Below, in pieces: positions 25,439 through 38,664 of a DNA stretch of 64,000 nt. Location: assembly GCF_020379485.1 (NCBI RefSeq), contig NC_063446.1, positions 10,401,597 through 10,465,596 on the forward strand, written 5' to 3'. The notes below the pieces were generated by a model that saw only the letters and a list, made by a program, of their open reading frames with translations, had not been told where the DNA came from and searched no databases. Position 1 is the stretch's first letter. Each line of letters begins with the position of its first letter. The position numbers were made by a program, and so were the translations under genes. Source of the stretch: Brassica napus. Taxonomy: Eukaryota; Streptophyta; Magnoliopsida; Brassicales; Brassicaceae.

Positions 25439-27210
25439 ATGATCAAAACGCATAACCAAGCTTTGATGTCCAAAGATAATGACGATGACGAAGCAATCTG
25501 CAAGCGAACCAGAGCTAGTTGTTCGTTAGCGAGTTCCACATTAGATGATCTCGAGGCTTTTCTTCACGAGACTGATGATGATGACGAGGATGAAATCTCA
25601 AACGTTGATGAGGAAAAAGAAGAATACCGCAAGTTTCTGGCTGCAACTGTTTCACACAGTTGTGAGGTTCAGGATTGTGATTATGATGAGGATAAAGATG
25701 TAGACTTTGAGATACAACAAGCACTAGAGACTGATGACGAGGAAGCAAGTATCCCAAGGCCTGTGACTAGGCGCAAGAGACGACCCAAAATCTCCAACGA
25801 TTGCAGATCGAGATCGTTACGTCCTCTTGTACCTATCTTCCCCATTACACAACCTCGTACAAGGTTTTATGCTGCTCGAATGAATGGCTGCTTCAGCCAA
25901 GCTCAGATAAGAGAGCTGCATTGTTTGGTTCTTGACCACCTCCAACTTCTCATCCAGGTCTACTCTCTTTGTGCGTTTGATCATTCAAAACAGCGCATTG
26001 GAGCACAAGTCCAAGGACTTATAACCGAGATGGTTCAGAAACAACAGCGACCAAGTCATCTTCTTGATCTAGTTGGAAGGTATCTAGTTGATGTCTCTAC
26101 CGCTGTTCAAGAATATCGAAAGCGTCAAGTGGAATCAGGTTTTGATTCTATGTTTGGAAGAGTGCCATTGTTTGAATCAGGACGCAAGGATCCTGGTACT
26201 GTCCATAAGGATGTCGCCGAGTTAGCTCAAGTGTTTTTGCCTTTCTTCAAAGTGTCCTTGTTTCCTGAGAAGCCGCCTGGAGGAGGTAAACGGTCCCTTT
26301 TCACCAGCGGTGAGGACGAGTTACTGGCTCTTGGGATAATGGAATATAACTCTGACTGGAAGGCGATTAAGCAGAGGTTTCTTCCTTGTAAAAGCGAGCA
26401 TCAGATTTTTATCAGGAAGAAGAACAAGGGAGCATCTAAGGCCTTTGAGAATCCGGTCAAGGCCGCTCTGAGGATGAAAAACTCGAAAAAGAACAATGAG
26501 GCATGTACACAGAGGCTTGCACCTTGTGTCTTTCCTCTGGGAATGCGTAAACCACACAAGAAGAGTGTAGTGAGAGTAGCCTCTGATTTGCCTCCAGTGA
26601 ACCAGTGCTCCAAAACTAGTACCATTAAGGGTGGCATGTATGGGAGGGGAAACTTGAGTACTACAGGGAGAATGACTCGGGTCTTCTGATGCATCATTTG
26701 TTGTTCCGTACCCCTGAGCATACCACTACATGTAACACAAGGGCTTCTTCTTGTTCATCTAGTTTCTTGTCTGGTATTCGACCTCAGCTGCTGAGTCTTT
26801 TCAACAACAGTCCAAGGGAAATCGATCACTCCGCAGAACTTGGGGATAGCTGCTTTCATCCTTTTCTTCGAAAAAGTGAGTATGAGATGAGTAGACGTGA
26901 GAATTTAGAGGCAGGCACTGGCAAGAACGCCAAGTTATGTCAGCTTGAGGATACTCTCGGTGCTGGTGACAAGACTTGTATCCCTGTTGCTGGTCGTAAT
27001 GATGGCTCTCATGTGACTGGATCATCAGCAACAAGTAGATGCATTGATGAGATTGGTGATCAATCTAATCAAGGTATAGTGATGGAACATGAGGAGTTGA
27101 GTGATTCTGACCAAGAGATGATGGAAGAAGAACATGTTGAGTTCGAGTGTGAAGAGATGACTGATTCTCAAGGAGAAAATGACTCAGAATGCGAAGAAAA
27201 GTCAAGATAA
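25439..27210 (+). pseudogene. Intronless GON4-like (SANT) copy with a frameshift
   Basis: Resembles the plant GON4-like/homeodomain-like nuclear proteins. The first frame (25439-26689, 416 codons) has an acidic N-terminus with EEYRKFLAA, a conserved block (FSQAQIRELHCLVLDHLQLL), LVGRYLVDVSTAVQEY, and a SANT-like part (LLALGIMEYNSDWKAIKQRF, then LPCKSEHQIFIRKKN). It runs off frame near 26600-26690. The next frame, open upstream of its ATG at 26689, carries the expected C-terminus: HHLLFRTPE, FLSGIRPQLLSLF and the acidic ELSDSDQEMMEEEHVEFECE. There are no introns, and blocks expected between the SANT core and VASDLPPVN are missing, so this looks like a shortened retrocopy. No poly(A) tract or target duplication was found. 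Expression or a sequencing slip cannot be excluded. Confidence 0.7.
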
Positions 27211-27664
27211 AGAGATAACAGAAGCTCTTTGGGTAGGAATAGTTTCTTAACAATGTCGATAATGGCAATCCGGGTAGCAGTTTCCTTTGCATTGAGGTTA
27301 AGGACATAGAGATTAGAGTACAACTATGAATGTAAAAAAGTGAAAACAAGACAAATTAATTTGATTTTTTTTTTTTTTTTTGAAATTATACGATTCTATT
27401 GTTACTGGTTTGTGGCAACATTGTAATAGAATCGTGTTTTTCCCATAGAACGAACTTATGACCAAATGTAAAATCATGTACAACAAAATCTGGGACTCAC
27501 TTTTTAAACCTAAAGCTTAAACTCTCTTACGTAGTATATTCTTACACACGAGTGTGTGTGGATGATACAAGCTTCACGACTCTTCTGCCAATAAGGCTCA
27601 CTTTCTTCTTCTTCTCCTCAGGTCTACAAGGGTTTTTAGTTTTTTTATTTATCATTTCCTGCTA
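27211..27664. other. Short spacer between the GON4-like copy and ZW10
   Basis: Contains a T run at about 27365-27381 and the presumed ZW10 3' UTR on the minus strand. Nothing else seen. Confidence 0.5.
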
Positions 27665-30600
27665 CTAGTTGACTACGTCTTCTATCCTCCATAAACATTC
27701 TTTTCTCAGTGGCGAATCTGCGAATATAGCTTTGATGAAATCTTGTACCTGCAACATTTGTCATCACAAAAGGCTTTCAGAAGAGATGAAACAACTCGTA
27801 GAAAAGAAAAACACTTGATAAACAATAGCAAATGTCTTCATGAGTCAAATCAACTTAAATGAAAAAATATAGTACCTCTGTCCTTGTAAAATTGCAACTA
27901 AACAACTCGCCACTTTCCCAAGCTGAAGTTACAGACTTAAGAGGCATATCCAATAGTTCTGTATATGAGAAACATAAACGAAAAATTCACCGAGCATATA
28001 CCAAAGCTTAGTGTTAAAATTGAGAGGGGAAGTAAACAAAGATAGTAAAAAAGACATGCCTGCTAGTTTCCGGGTTTTACGCAAAGATGGTATGAGATCA
28101 TCAAGAGGACGAGAAGTTTCGTCTGCAGACTTCAAGGAACCGAGCAAAGAAGACAGATTCTCAAACATGAGGTGAATCAGTCTTTGTAGCTGAGAATAAG
28201 CAAGACAACTTCTATTAGCCAGTTATAAAGTTACATTGCACAAGGAAACTAGCAAATAGAAACAGTTACCTGGAAAGTTTCATCAGCAGCCATGTCGTCT
28301 AGAAGAAGAATGTCTCTAGTTATTCTGCGAAAGACCGACTCTAAAACCAGGCACATGCTCAGTTTGTAAGTTTTGGGCCGTAAGACTGGCTCCCATATCA
28401 TATGCACTTTCTCTAGACTGAACACAACCTATCAAACAATTTCAATCTCTCATAAAAATGACACTTTATACGAAATAAGGTAAGAAGAACACATAAAATC
28501 AATAAAGAGTATTTACCTGCTCAATGCTAAATTTTGCAGATTCGAATTGCTTAATTTGATGAGTATCCTGAAATCCATCTGCACTGTCTACTGCCTAATG
28601 ATAGATGCAAAAAATGTTAAATGAAGAATCAATACTCTTTACATAATACTAGTTTTACAAAGAAACTCACCTCTTGCAAACTCGAAACTACTAGCTGAAC
28701 TTGTCTTTGCAAGACTTCTTCTGCCATCAGTTTAAATCTTGGGGCTACGTCAGCAAATACTGCATATTCCTTGATGGAGCTAGGGAAGCTAGCACGATAC
28801 TTTGAACAGAAATGATGATATAGTCAGAGATAGAATAAAACAGCTTAAGAAGAAAACGTTGGCTTATCAATCAAAGAAATAATATTTAAAACAGCGGTTC
28901 ATTTTTGCATAAAACACATCTGTTCATACCTCAAAAGCAAGTCCAAGTATCTCTTCAAACAAATATAGACAATCGTTGTGCAGAAGAACAGCGGCCTGAT
29001 TGATGCCATTGAGTTGTTTCTCTAGCTTCACATTTCAGAGAGATCAAGGAAGAACTACTATAAGATTTTACGCATATTCGTGACAGATTTTCATGTGATG
29101 TTCGTTAAAAGTTCTCTTTCACTGACCTTGACAGGAACAACAGCTTCATATAGAAGTATAGAATCTCGAGCAGCGTGGTAAAACTCTGAAGCAACTCTTG
29201 CAGAAGACACACAAACATCCTGCGGGGAAAAATAAGTTTATTATCCCAACCATGTCTGAAAAATGCTAATACTGAATTTCACAAGTCCAAAAAGAGCTAA
29301 CCTCGAGAGTCTTATGCACCAAATGCATAAGTTGATAAGCAGCTTCCGACACCATACACACTTCAGATGAAAAAAGTAAGCGAACCATGTGCTTGGACGA
29401 ATCTTCATCTAAAGATTCGACACCACCAGACTCAAAACTAGCATTCCTCATAGCAAGTCCCTGAAAAAAAGGATTACACAGTCATGATCTTTAACATGTT
29501 GATGCGGTAGATAAGACGATAAGCTCACCTTGGGAATCGTAAAGTTACACTGCAACATCAAACTTCTTGCTTTTGCTAGAATTTCTATCTTTTTTCTGGA
29601 TGCAAAATGAACCTCAACATTTTCAGCATATTTGCTGAGCCTCCCCTCCGAGTCAGATGGTGAAATGAAACTCAATTCTTTTAGAGCTGTTTCAAATTGA
29701 AAAGTCCGCTCAATAACTTTCTGAAAGTCGGCAAGCTTTGAAGCGTCTTCTGGGACAACCTGACTCCAAAAGGAACAACCTATAGTTGCAGTTCAAAGAA
29801 AGAAATTTCATCATAGTTTCCCAGTTATAAAAAAACGAACCTTTGAAAGAAATTTAGATATAATTAGCTCTGATATCCTCGGCCATGTAAATCTCCCGAA
29901 AGAATGGATCCATGTAACGTTTCCAAAGCACAAGGAACTGCAAATGAATTTAACAACCTTAAGAATTCCTGAATATATTGCCTCTCCATCCACATCTTCA
30001 GTCTGCATTCAAGAAAGTAAGCAGTTAGAGGTTCAGAAGACAAGGACCAACGAAGAAAATACAAGAAGCACGTAACTTATAGGATAGAGAAAAATATATA
30101 ATTCATGAGATGGATAATGGTCAGATATCATCTTTACCACAAAATAGATACCTTATGATCTGAGGATTGTTCTATCTTTAACGTCTGTTCGGTTATATCC
30201 CCTGAGGTTTTACATGAATATTCTACGGCGTTAAAGGTAGATGCATGAGTTACAGCTGGGGTAATGACATGCTTGAAGATTAAGTCAGCTGCTTTCGCAA
30301 GCCCATAGTCTAACATTCCAATCACCTAGAAAAACCCAGAACAGTCAATACTCAAATAGCCTGAAAACAAATGACTTTTGCTACAATATAGAAGTCCAAT
30401 CACATTCATACCTCCATAGCCTCAAGAACAGTAGTAAGAGCGATTCCAGTAATCTCGCCAACGCTTAGCTGATAACTAATCCTGAGCTTACTCGAGTCCA
30501 GCTCAAAACGCACTGCACTTCCCATGAATCTTGCAAGCACCTCTTGAATCTACAAACATAGACACAGTTCTTCTAAAACCCTCACATTCTTAGACAGACA

Positions 30601-31387
30601 AAAGCAAAGATGAAAGACTAACAACAACAAAGCTTCCTCCTAAACAAAGCTTACAACTTTAAACTCATTGCTTCTCGTTTCACAAGAAAGATTAGAACTT
30701 TATGACACCCATTGAACCATTGTTCTTCATTTCACAAAAAAAAAAAGATTAGATTTTTATGATACCCATTTACTCATTGCTTCTCGTTTCACAAGAAAGA
30801 TTAAATTTTTATGACACCCATTAACTCACCTCGTCAAAGCAATCAGACCAGTCTTTCCTAAGCAAAGCGTAAGCCACAGGCTCACCTTCTTCCTCTTCAC
30901 CAACCCTCAACACTCCTTTCAGCTCTCTGACCCTCTCAGCAGCGAATCTAAACCTCCCTCCTCTCAAAGCCACCTTCGTTTCCTCCACCGCCTCGCAGAT
31001 CCCCACGATAGCACTCACAAGCTCAAGCGACTCTCTCTTCAACCTCACCTCCTTGGTCTTCTCCGTTATCTCATCGACCACTTTACGAATCTCCACATCG
31101 ACGGGCCTGTCCGAAATCAACTCCACGACATCGGAGACGTCGTCGGAGATCAGGCGAGTCCTGGAGACGGCGTCTTGGCAGGTCGAGAAAAGGTCGGAGA
31201 ATTCGGAGTGATGGGCGACGAGGTAGGACTGGACTTTGGACTTGATCCGGAGGGAGTGAGACTCTAAGCGGTTTATGAGGAGACGGAGATCCGGCGCCGA
31301 TAGTGGAGTCGTCGGATCGTTGAGGTCGTGTCCGGCGAGAAGGTCGCGGACATTGATCGATTCAAATAACGCGTCGATCTCCGGCAT
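27665..31387 (-). CDS. ZW10: ZW10 homolog (Dsl1/NRZ tether subunit, kinetochore protein)
   Basis: ZW10 is a subunit of the ER-Golgi tethering complex (with MAG2/MIP proteins in plants) and in animals recruits dynein and checkpoint proteins to kinetochores. Exons from the 5' end: 31387-30830, 30549-30412, 30325-30152, 30002-29841, 29759-29529, 29460-29302, 29219-29127, 29025-28930, 28799-28671, 28594-28517, 28428-28270, 28189-28060, 27958-27876, 27748-27665. Together they give 757 residues in one frame; the Arabidopsis protein is about 742. The N-terminus (MPEIDALFESINVRDLLAG) and coiled-coil-rich N-terminal region are typical. The end reads DFIKAIFADSPLRKECLWRI, also as in the family. Intron 12 appears to use a GC donor (AG|GCATGT at 28060/28059). 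Tail to tail with the GON4-like copy. This is the intact copy; a broken partial copy follows the N gap. Confidence 0.93.
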
Positions 31388-34300
31388 GACGGAGGGACGG
31401 TGGTGGTCGTCGTCGTCGAAGAAGAAGATGTTTGCCGATCAGAGAGAAGTTCGTTATGTGGTGGTGACAATGGACCTTTATTGGATACGACGATTTTCTT
31501 TTGATTTAATTAATGGGCCGATGGAATAGAATTGTTAGGCCCAACTATTTATCTCCTAGGCTATAATACTGAGTACAATGTGGTTTGGTTTATCTGGATT
31601 TAAGAAAATTTTAATTGAAGTCAACTGAAAATAATTTGGTTTGGTTTGTGTTTGGTTGTTCTGTTAGGTTTTGTTTGTGTTTGTTCTGTTCAGTCGAATT
31701 GATTTATATTTTGTTTTGGTTGGATTATAAAAATATAATTTATAAAACATAAAATAAATCATTATTTGATACTAAGTTTATTGAATTTCATATTTATATG
31801 TAATTCAAACACCACTATAAATGTAAAAGATAATCTAATAATTTTCTATTTTTATTTTCGAAGCTAGCTTTACATTTTTTTTTCAATTTTGGATGATAAA
31901 GTATGAGATTCATATTCTTTTATTTTATTGCGACTTATCTGATTCTTATTCATTCATATGTAAAATGTACGAAATTATATTTTGCTGTTTATATTAAACA
32001 GTTAAATATCTTAATTCTTACTATTATTAATATATTTAGTTAGACAAGTACTTCGATTTTTCGGTTTGTTTCAGTATAAATCAGAACTAAACTGAACCAT
32101 TTGTGTTGGTACAACTTTTAACCGAATGATTGGGACATATATTTTAGTTTGGTTTGGATCGTTTTGGATTCAGTTGCATCAGTTGGGTTTGGTTGTTCTG
32201 CCACCCCTAGGTCCATCATAGAGCTGTAGACGTCTTTATTTGTTTTCTCTAAACAACCACTAAATCGATCTTTGTAAGTGTAGCACCGCATGCACAAGCG
32301 AGTGGCAAAATGATAGACTTTAGTGTTCACTTGATAACATTTGACGTAGTTTGGCTATTTCAAATCCCTTAATTATTAATAGAGAAACAGTTTAACAAAC
32401 TAACCTTAAATTAGTACTTTATTTACTTACATGCCATTATGCTGATGTGTCACTCTCTCATGCATTTTCATTCTATTTTTCTAACAATCTTTTCTTACAT
32501 AGAATAATTACTTTTTGCCATTGGTACGATTTATATTTAAAGCATTCATATTTATATAAATACTAGGGCCGGTCCGCGCTACGCGCGGAATGTGATGTAT
32601 GTTTTTGTGAAAATATAAAACTTGTGTAACCGTTTTTGTATGTTCATTTGGTTGACAGTGCAATTTAGTCGATGAGGGTCATCAACACCGGTCTATTGTT
32701 TTATTCGTTCATTTTCATTTAGTAGTTTATAGAATAGTGACTTCGTTGACTAATTTGATTTTAAACCATGAAGTGTAACAATCAATCCATATATTTTTTT
32801 TTGTTAATACTTCTGGTAACCAACAAATGAGATTAAAATAGTTGATAGTTTCTTCGCAGTAGCAAATATGATTAAAAAGTAAAATTGGGAGTTGAGTTTT
32901 TGAAAATACCATCCGTAGTTAACTGAGGAATATATATAAAATATACTGTGATAGAAAATATTGTTTGTCAATAAAGAAAGAAGCAATTTTTTTTTGAAAA
33001 TCTTTAGCTTTTAAGATTACAAAATGAAGTGATGACATGATTTGTTATATATATTTATTATCCAATAAATATATGATTAATATTTTGTAAAACAATAATT
33101 GAGAACTTTGAAAAATTTTTAAAAAATTTTTTTTCATTTGTGGGTGTAAAAGCATATGACATAAGAAAAAAAATTATAAGTTGGTTTTTGTAAGTAGTTT
33201 TTTAAAGTTTTTTTTGTGAACTTTTTTAAATATACTAATACTAATATTTTAAACCAAACTTCCGTTGTTCTTTGATGTTGGTTGCATCAAGTCTTGAGTT
33301 AGCAAATTATCAAATGGTGTAACCTAAGTATGGATTTGTTAGATGAGCATATCGAGATCTTTCATTTTGGGATCCATAACCGCAAAAGATCCATTTATGT
33401 TTAATTATTTTATATTTTTGGTTTATATTTGGTTAGTCTAAAATTTGGTTTACTTGGTTTTTTTTTTAGTTTTCGGCATTACTCAGATACTGATTTATAT
33501 TCTATAAATGTATCGAAGCTACTTATCTAGACCGGTCAAGTTTAATATAAAAATGAACATCATGAAACAAATAAAATAATCCATAATTAAACATTTGAAC
33601 TTGTTCATAGCAAAAGGAAAACTAATCTTCCAAAATCACACTCGTTTCGGCACATAAAGATTTTAGAAGAAATGTGTATTCTCCAAATCAAAGCTAATAG
33701 CAGTAAAAAATTTTTTTTGTATGTTATGAAGATTATTACTGGTTCTTGCTTGAATTCTTCTTCATCTGAGTCCTCTGCATTGTCTGCATCATCAGCGTCA
33801 TCTGCTTCATTATCGTCTTCTTCTTGATGGTTGTCAACTACTGGTTTTCCAATCATGGGTAAGCTTATGACACATCTTTCTGATCTCGTTGCACTGCACC
33901 AAAACGAAGACACAACAGGAGTTTACTCAAGACTTACTTTGGCATTCACAAAAACAAACAGTGAACAGATACAATAAGGCTTATAGTCATGTGAAACGTT
34001 CTGCCTTAAACCATTTTGATTTGTCAGTTACCAACAAAACCACCTTCATCAAATTTGAATGGAAACACAAAGATTACTCAATTATAATCTCTCAATTCAT
34101 CAGCAAAATTCACCCAATACGCCATCACACATGGACTAAACCGACGTCAATTTCAAAACCCAGAACTTTTTTTTCAATCATCATTTTACTTATTACATAC
34201 ATATCTAAAATTATGTTCGATTTGTCACAACTGAAACAAAAAAAGACATTTAAAAAAAAACATAGAACAATCATTCTTATGTGGTGTTTCTTATCAGTCC

Positions 34301-34852
34301 CTAGGCGTCGGTGGCTGCGGCTTCTTGTGATTCAACAGCAGCCGCCTCCGTCTTTGCATTAGCTACTTCCCTAAGGAGTCTTGCCATTGGTCACAGGTGG
34401 CACCAAAGAGTCAAACTGTCTGATTTCCCCAGCACAATCTCAATCTGCGTAAAACATAATGTAAAAATAAGAAGTCAAAATGTTACACAAATGGGAGGAT
34501 GATGCTAAAGTAGTGAAACTTGCCTTTGCTTTCTGAACCATCTTTCCTTTGGCCTCATCTTTCATTCCCACAGTGGATGTCAACACTTCTGAACAATAAT
34601 AATAATAAAAAAGCAGTCTTGAATTAGATTGAAAGCTTTTCTATCATCATGAAAAAAGAACTTACTCTTATCTGTAGTCAATCCAGTGTTCTTCAAGTTC
34701 TCAGAGATTGTTACCACCATCATTATTGTTGTGTGCAAATTAAAACAGTTAAAAGTAAATACACAAGAAGAGAGAAGACCAGTCCATGCTTTTTCGATAA
34801 GATTTTAAGTTATGATAAAATGTGGTGTATACCCATTCAGAGTGCAGAAGCT
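28846..34852. repeat. 6-kb duplicated segment, copy 1 (left of the gap)
   Basis: Nearly identical to 34954-about 40977, same orientation. It covers ZW10 from the intron between exons 8 and 9 to its 5' end, the upstream spacer and part of a Helitron. It stops exactly at the run of N. Confidence 0.92.
31388..32562. other. ZW10 upstream spacer (copy 1)
   Basis: Probable ZW10 promoter next to 31388, then sequence rich in TTGGTTTGGTTT words and ending in GGTTGTTCTGCCACCCCTAG (about 32192-32211), which looks like an old hAT-type end. TCCCTTAATTATTAATAGAG near 32366 resembles a Helitron 5' end. No gene. Confidence 0.4.
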
Positions 34853-34853
34853 A
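32563..34853 (-). mobile_element. Helitron, truncated by the assembly gap (copy 1)
   Basis: Same element as 38665-42190. The minus strand ends CCGCGCGTAGCGCGG hairpin, then ACCGGCCCTAG followed by T, the Helitron 3' signature; CTAG is at 32566-32563. The 5' part is missing because the copy runs into the N at 34854. Confidence 0.75.
33740..34853 (-). pseudogene. Captured gene fragments in the truncated Helitron
   Basis: An acidic exon (about 33893-33740, reading GKPVVDNHQEEDDNEADD) and the 3' exons of an ALBA-family gene (34853-34301), including VLTSTVGMKDEAKGKMVQKA and IEIVLGKSDKF. Details are given for the complete copy at 39855-41760. Here the first ALBA exons are lost at the gap. Confidence 0.65.
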
Positions 34854-34953
34854 NNNNNNNNNNNNNNNNNNNNNNNNNNNNNNNNNNNNNNNNNNNNNNN
34901 NNNNNNNNNNNNNNNNNNNNNNNNNNNNNNNNNNNNNNNNNNNNNNNNNNNNN
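34854..34953. other. Assembly gap of exactly 100 N
   Basis: A run of 100 N, the usual scaffold filler of unknown true size. Both sides carry the two copies of the 6-kb segment. Confidence 1.
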
Positions 34954-37484
34954 TAGAAGAAACGTTGGCTTATCAATCAAAGAAATAATATTTAAAACAG
35001 CGGTTCATTTTTGCATAAAACACATCTGTTCATACCTCAAAAGCAAGTCCAAGTATCTCTTCAAACAATATAGACAATCGTTGTGCAGAAGAACAGCGGC
35101 CTGATTGATGCCATTGAGTTGTTTCTCTAGCTTCACATTTCAGAGAGATCAAGGAAGAACTACTATAAGATTTTACGCATATTCGTGACAGATTTTCATG
35201 TGATGTTCGTTAAAAGTTCTCTTTCACTGACCTTGACAGAACAACAGCTTCATATAGAAGTATAGAATCTCGAGCAGCGTGGTAAACTCTGAAGCAACTC
35301 TTGCAGAAGACACACAAACATCCTGCGGGGAAAAATAAGTTTATTATCCCAACCATGTCTGAAAAATGCTAATACTGAATTTCACAAGTCCAAAAGAGCT
35401 AACCTCGAGAGTCTTATGCACCAAATGCATAAGTTGATAAGCAGCTTCCGACACCATACACACTTCAGATGAAAAAGTAAGCGAACCATGTGCTTGGACG
35501 AATCTTCATCTAAAGATTCGACACCACCAGACTCAAAACTAGCATTCCTCATAGCAAGTCCCTGAAAAAAAGGATTACACAGTCATGATCTTTAACATGT
35601 TGATGCGGTAGATAAGACGATAAGCTCACCTTGGGAATCGTAAAGTTACACTGCAACATCAAACTTCTTGCTTTTGCTAGAATTTCTATCTTTTTTCTGG
35701 ATGCAAAATGAACCTCAACATTTTCAGCATATTTGCTGAGCCTCCCCTCCGAGTCAGATGGTGAAATGAAACTCAATTCTTTTAGAGCTGTTTCAAATTG
35801 AAAAGTCCGCTCAATAACTTTCTGAAAGTCGGCAAGCTTTGAAGCGTCTTCTGGGACAACCTGACTCCAAAAGGAACAACCTATAGTTGCAGTTCAAAGA
35901 AAGAAATTTCATCATAGTTTCCCAGTTATAAAAAAACGAACCTTTGAAAGAAATTTAGATATAATTAGCTCTGATATCCTCGGCCATGTAAATCTCCCGA
36001 AAGAATGGATCCATGTAACGTTTCCAAAGCACAAGGAACTGCAAATGAATTTAACAACCTTAAGAATTCCTGAATATATTGCCTCTCCATCCACATCTTC
36101 AGTCTGCATTCAAGAAAGTAAGCAGTTAGAGGTTCAGAAGACAAGGACCAACGAAGAAAATACAAGAAGCACGTAACTTATAGGATAGAGAAAATATATA
36201 ATTCATGAGATGGATAATGGTCAGATATCATCTTTACCACAAAATAGATACCTTATGATCTGAGGATTGTTCTATCTTTAACGTCTGTTCGGTTATATCC
36301 CCTGAGTTTTACATGAATATTCTACGGCGTTAAAGGTAGATGCATGAGTTACAGCTGGGGTAATGACATGCTTGAAGATTAAGTCAGCTGCTTTCGCAAG
36401 CCCATAGTCTAACATTCCAATCACCTAGAAAAACCCAGAACAGTCAATACTCAAATAGCCTGAAAACAAATGACTTTTGCTACAATATAGAAGTCCAATC
36501 ACATTCATACCTCCATAGCCTCAAGAACAGTAGTAAGAGCGATTCCAGTAATCTCGCCAACGCTTAGCTGATAACTAATCCTGAGCTTACTCGAGTCCAG
36601 CTCAAAACGCACTGCACTTCCCATGAATCTTGCAAGCACCTCTTGAATCTACAAACATAGACACAGTTCTTCTAAAACCCTCACATTCTTAGACAGACAA
36701 AAGCAAAGATGAAAGACTAACAACAACAAAGCTTCCTCCTAAACAAAGCTTACAACTTTAAACTCATTGCTTCTCGTTTCACAAGAAAGATTAGAACTTT
36801 ATGACACCCATTGAACCATTGTTCTTCATTTCACAAAAAAAAAAGATTAGATTTTTATGATACCCATTTACTCATTGCTTCTCGTTTCACAAGAAAGATT
36901 AAATTTTTATGACACCCATTAACTCACCTCGTCAAAGCAATCAGACCAGTCTTTCCTAAGCAAAGCGTAAGCCACAGGCTCACCTTCTTCCTCTTCACCA
37001 ACCCTCAACACTCCTTTCAGCTCTCTGACCCTCTCAGCAGCGAATCTAAACCTCCCTCCTCTCAAGCCACCTTCGTTTCCTCCACCGCCTCGCAGATCCC
37101 CACGATAGCACTCACAAGCTCAAGCGACTCTCTCTTCAACCTCACCTCCTTGGTCTTCTCCGTTATCTCATCGACCACTTTACGAATCTCCACATCGACG
37201 GGCCTGTCCGAAATCAACTCCACGACATCGGAGACGTCGTCGGAGATCAGGCGAGTCCTGGAGACGGCGTCTTGGCAGGTCGAGAAAAGGTCGGAGAATT
37301 CGGAGTGATGGGCGACGAGGTAGGACTGGACTTTGGACTTGATCCGGAGGGAGTGAGACTCTAAGCGGTTTATGAGGAGACGGAGATCCGGCGCCGATAG
37401 TGGAGTCGTCGGATCGTTGAGGTCGTGTCCGGCGAGAAGGTCGCGGACATTGATCGATTCAAATAACGCGTCGATCTCCGGCAT
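34954..37484 (-). pseudogene. ZW10: Partial, frame-broken ZW10 copy (probable assembly artefact)
   Basis: Exons 1-8 of ZW10 repeated from the ATG at 37484 to the gap. Single-base losses relative to the intact copy fall in exon 1 (37064 area, CTCAAGCC for CTCAAAGCC), exon 3 (CTGAGTTTTAC), exon 6 (GAAAAAGTAAG), exon 7 (two places) and exon 8 (AAACAATATAG). Exons 9-14 are absent. The copy cannot encode ZW10 as written. I infer an unmerged overlap between two contigs; a true recent duplication is the alternative. Confidence 0.88.
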
Positions 37485-38664
37485 GACGGAGGGACGGTGG
37501 TGGTCGTCGTCGTCGAAGAAGAAGATGTTTGCCGATCAGAGAGAAGTTCGTTATGTGGTGGTGACAATGGACCTTTATTGGATACGACGATTTTCTTTTG
37601 ATTTAATTAATGGGCCGATGGAATAGAATTGTTAGGCCCAACTATTTATCTCCTAGGCTATAATACTGAGTACAATGTGGTTTGGTTTATCTGGATTTAA
37701 GAAAATTTTAATTGAAGTCAACTGAAAATAATTTGGTTTGGTTTGTGTTTGGTTGTTCTGTTAGGTTTTGTTTGTGTTTGTTCTGTTCAGTCGAATTGAT
37801 TTATATTTTGTTTTGGTTGGATTATAAAAATATAATTTATAAAACATAAAATAAATCATTATTTGATACTAAGTTTATTGAATTTCATATTTATATGTAA
37901 TTCAAACACCACTATAAAATGTAAAAGATAATCTAATAATTTTCTATTTTTATTTTCGAAGCTAGCTTTACATTTTTTTTTTCAATTTTGGATGATAAAG
38001 TATGAGATTCATATTCTTTTATTTTATTGCGACTTATCTGATTCTTATTCATTCATATGTAAAATGTACGAAATTATATTTTGCTGTTTATATTAAACAG
38101 TTAAATATCTTAATTCTTACTATTATTAATATATTTAGTTAGACAAGTACTTCGATTTTTCGGTTTGTTTCAGTATAAATCAGAACTAAACTGAACCATT
38201 TGTGTTGGTACAACTTTTAACCGAATGATTGGGACATATATTTTAGTTTGGTTTGGATCGTTTTGGATTCAGTTGCATCAGTTGGGTTTGGTTGTTCTGC
38301 CACCCCTAGGTCCATCATAGAGCTGTAGACGTCTTTATTTGTTTTCTCTAAACAACCACTAAATCGATCTTTGTAAGTGTAGCACCGCATGCACAAGCGA
38401 GTGGCAAAATGATAGACTTTTAGTGTTCACTTGATAACATTTGACGTAGTTTGGCTATTTCAAATCCCTTAATTATTAATAGAGAAACAGTTTAACAAAC
38501 TAACCTTAAATTAGTACTTTATTTACTTACATGCCATTATGCTGATGTGTCACTCTCTCATGCATTTTCATTCTATTTTTCTAACAATCTTTTCTTACAT
38601 AGAATAATTACTTTTATTGCCATTGGTACGATTTATATTTAAAGCATTCATATTTATATAAATA
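37485..38664. other. ZW10 upstream spacer (copy 2)
   Basis: Repeats 31388-32562 with small length changes. No gene. Confidence 0.5.

Noticed and set aside
25515..25757. Minus-strand open frames within the GON4-like copy
   Set aside because: His-rich shadows of GAT/GAC-rich acidic codons on the other strand.
27365..27381. Poly(A) tail of the GON4-like retrocopy
   Set aside because: The run is T on the coding strand, so it is in the wrong orientation, and no flanking target duplication was seen.
34649..35104. Open frame running through the N gap
   Set aside because: It consists of ALBA intron sequence, unknown bases and antisense ZW10; not a gene.
34954..37484. A second genuine ZW10 gene
   Set aside because: It is cut by the gap, lacks six exons, and differs from the intact copy mainly by one-base losses; an assembly artefact explains it better.
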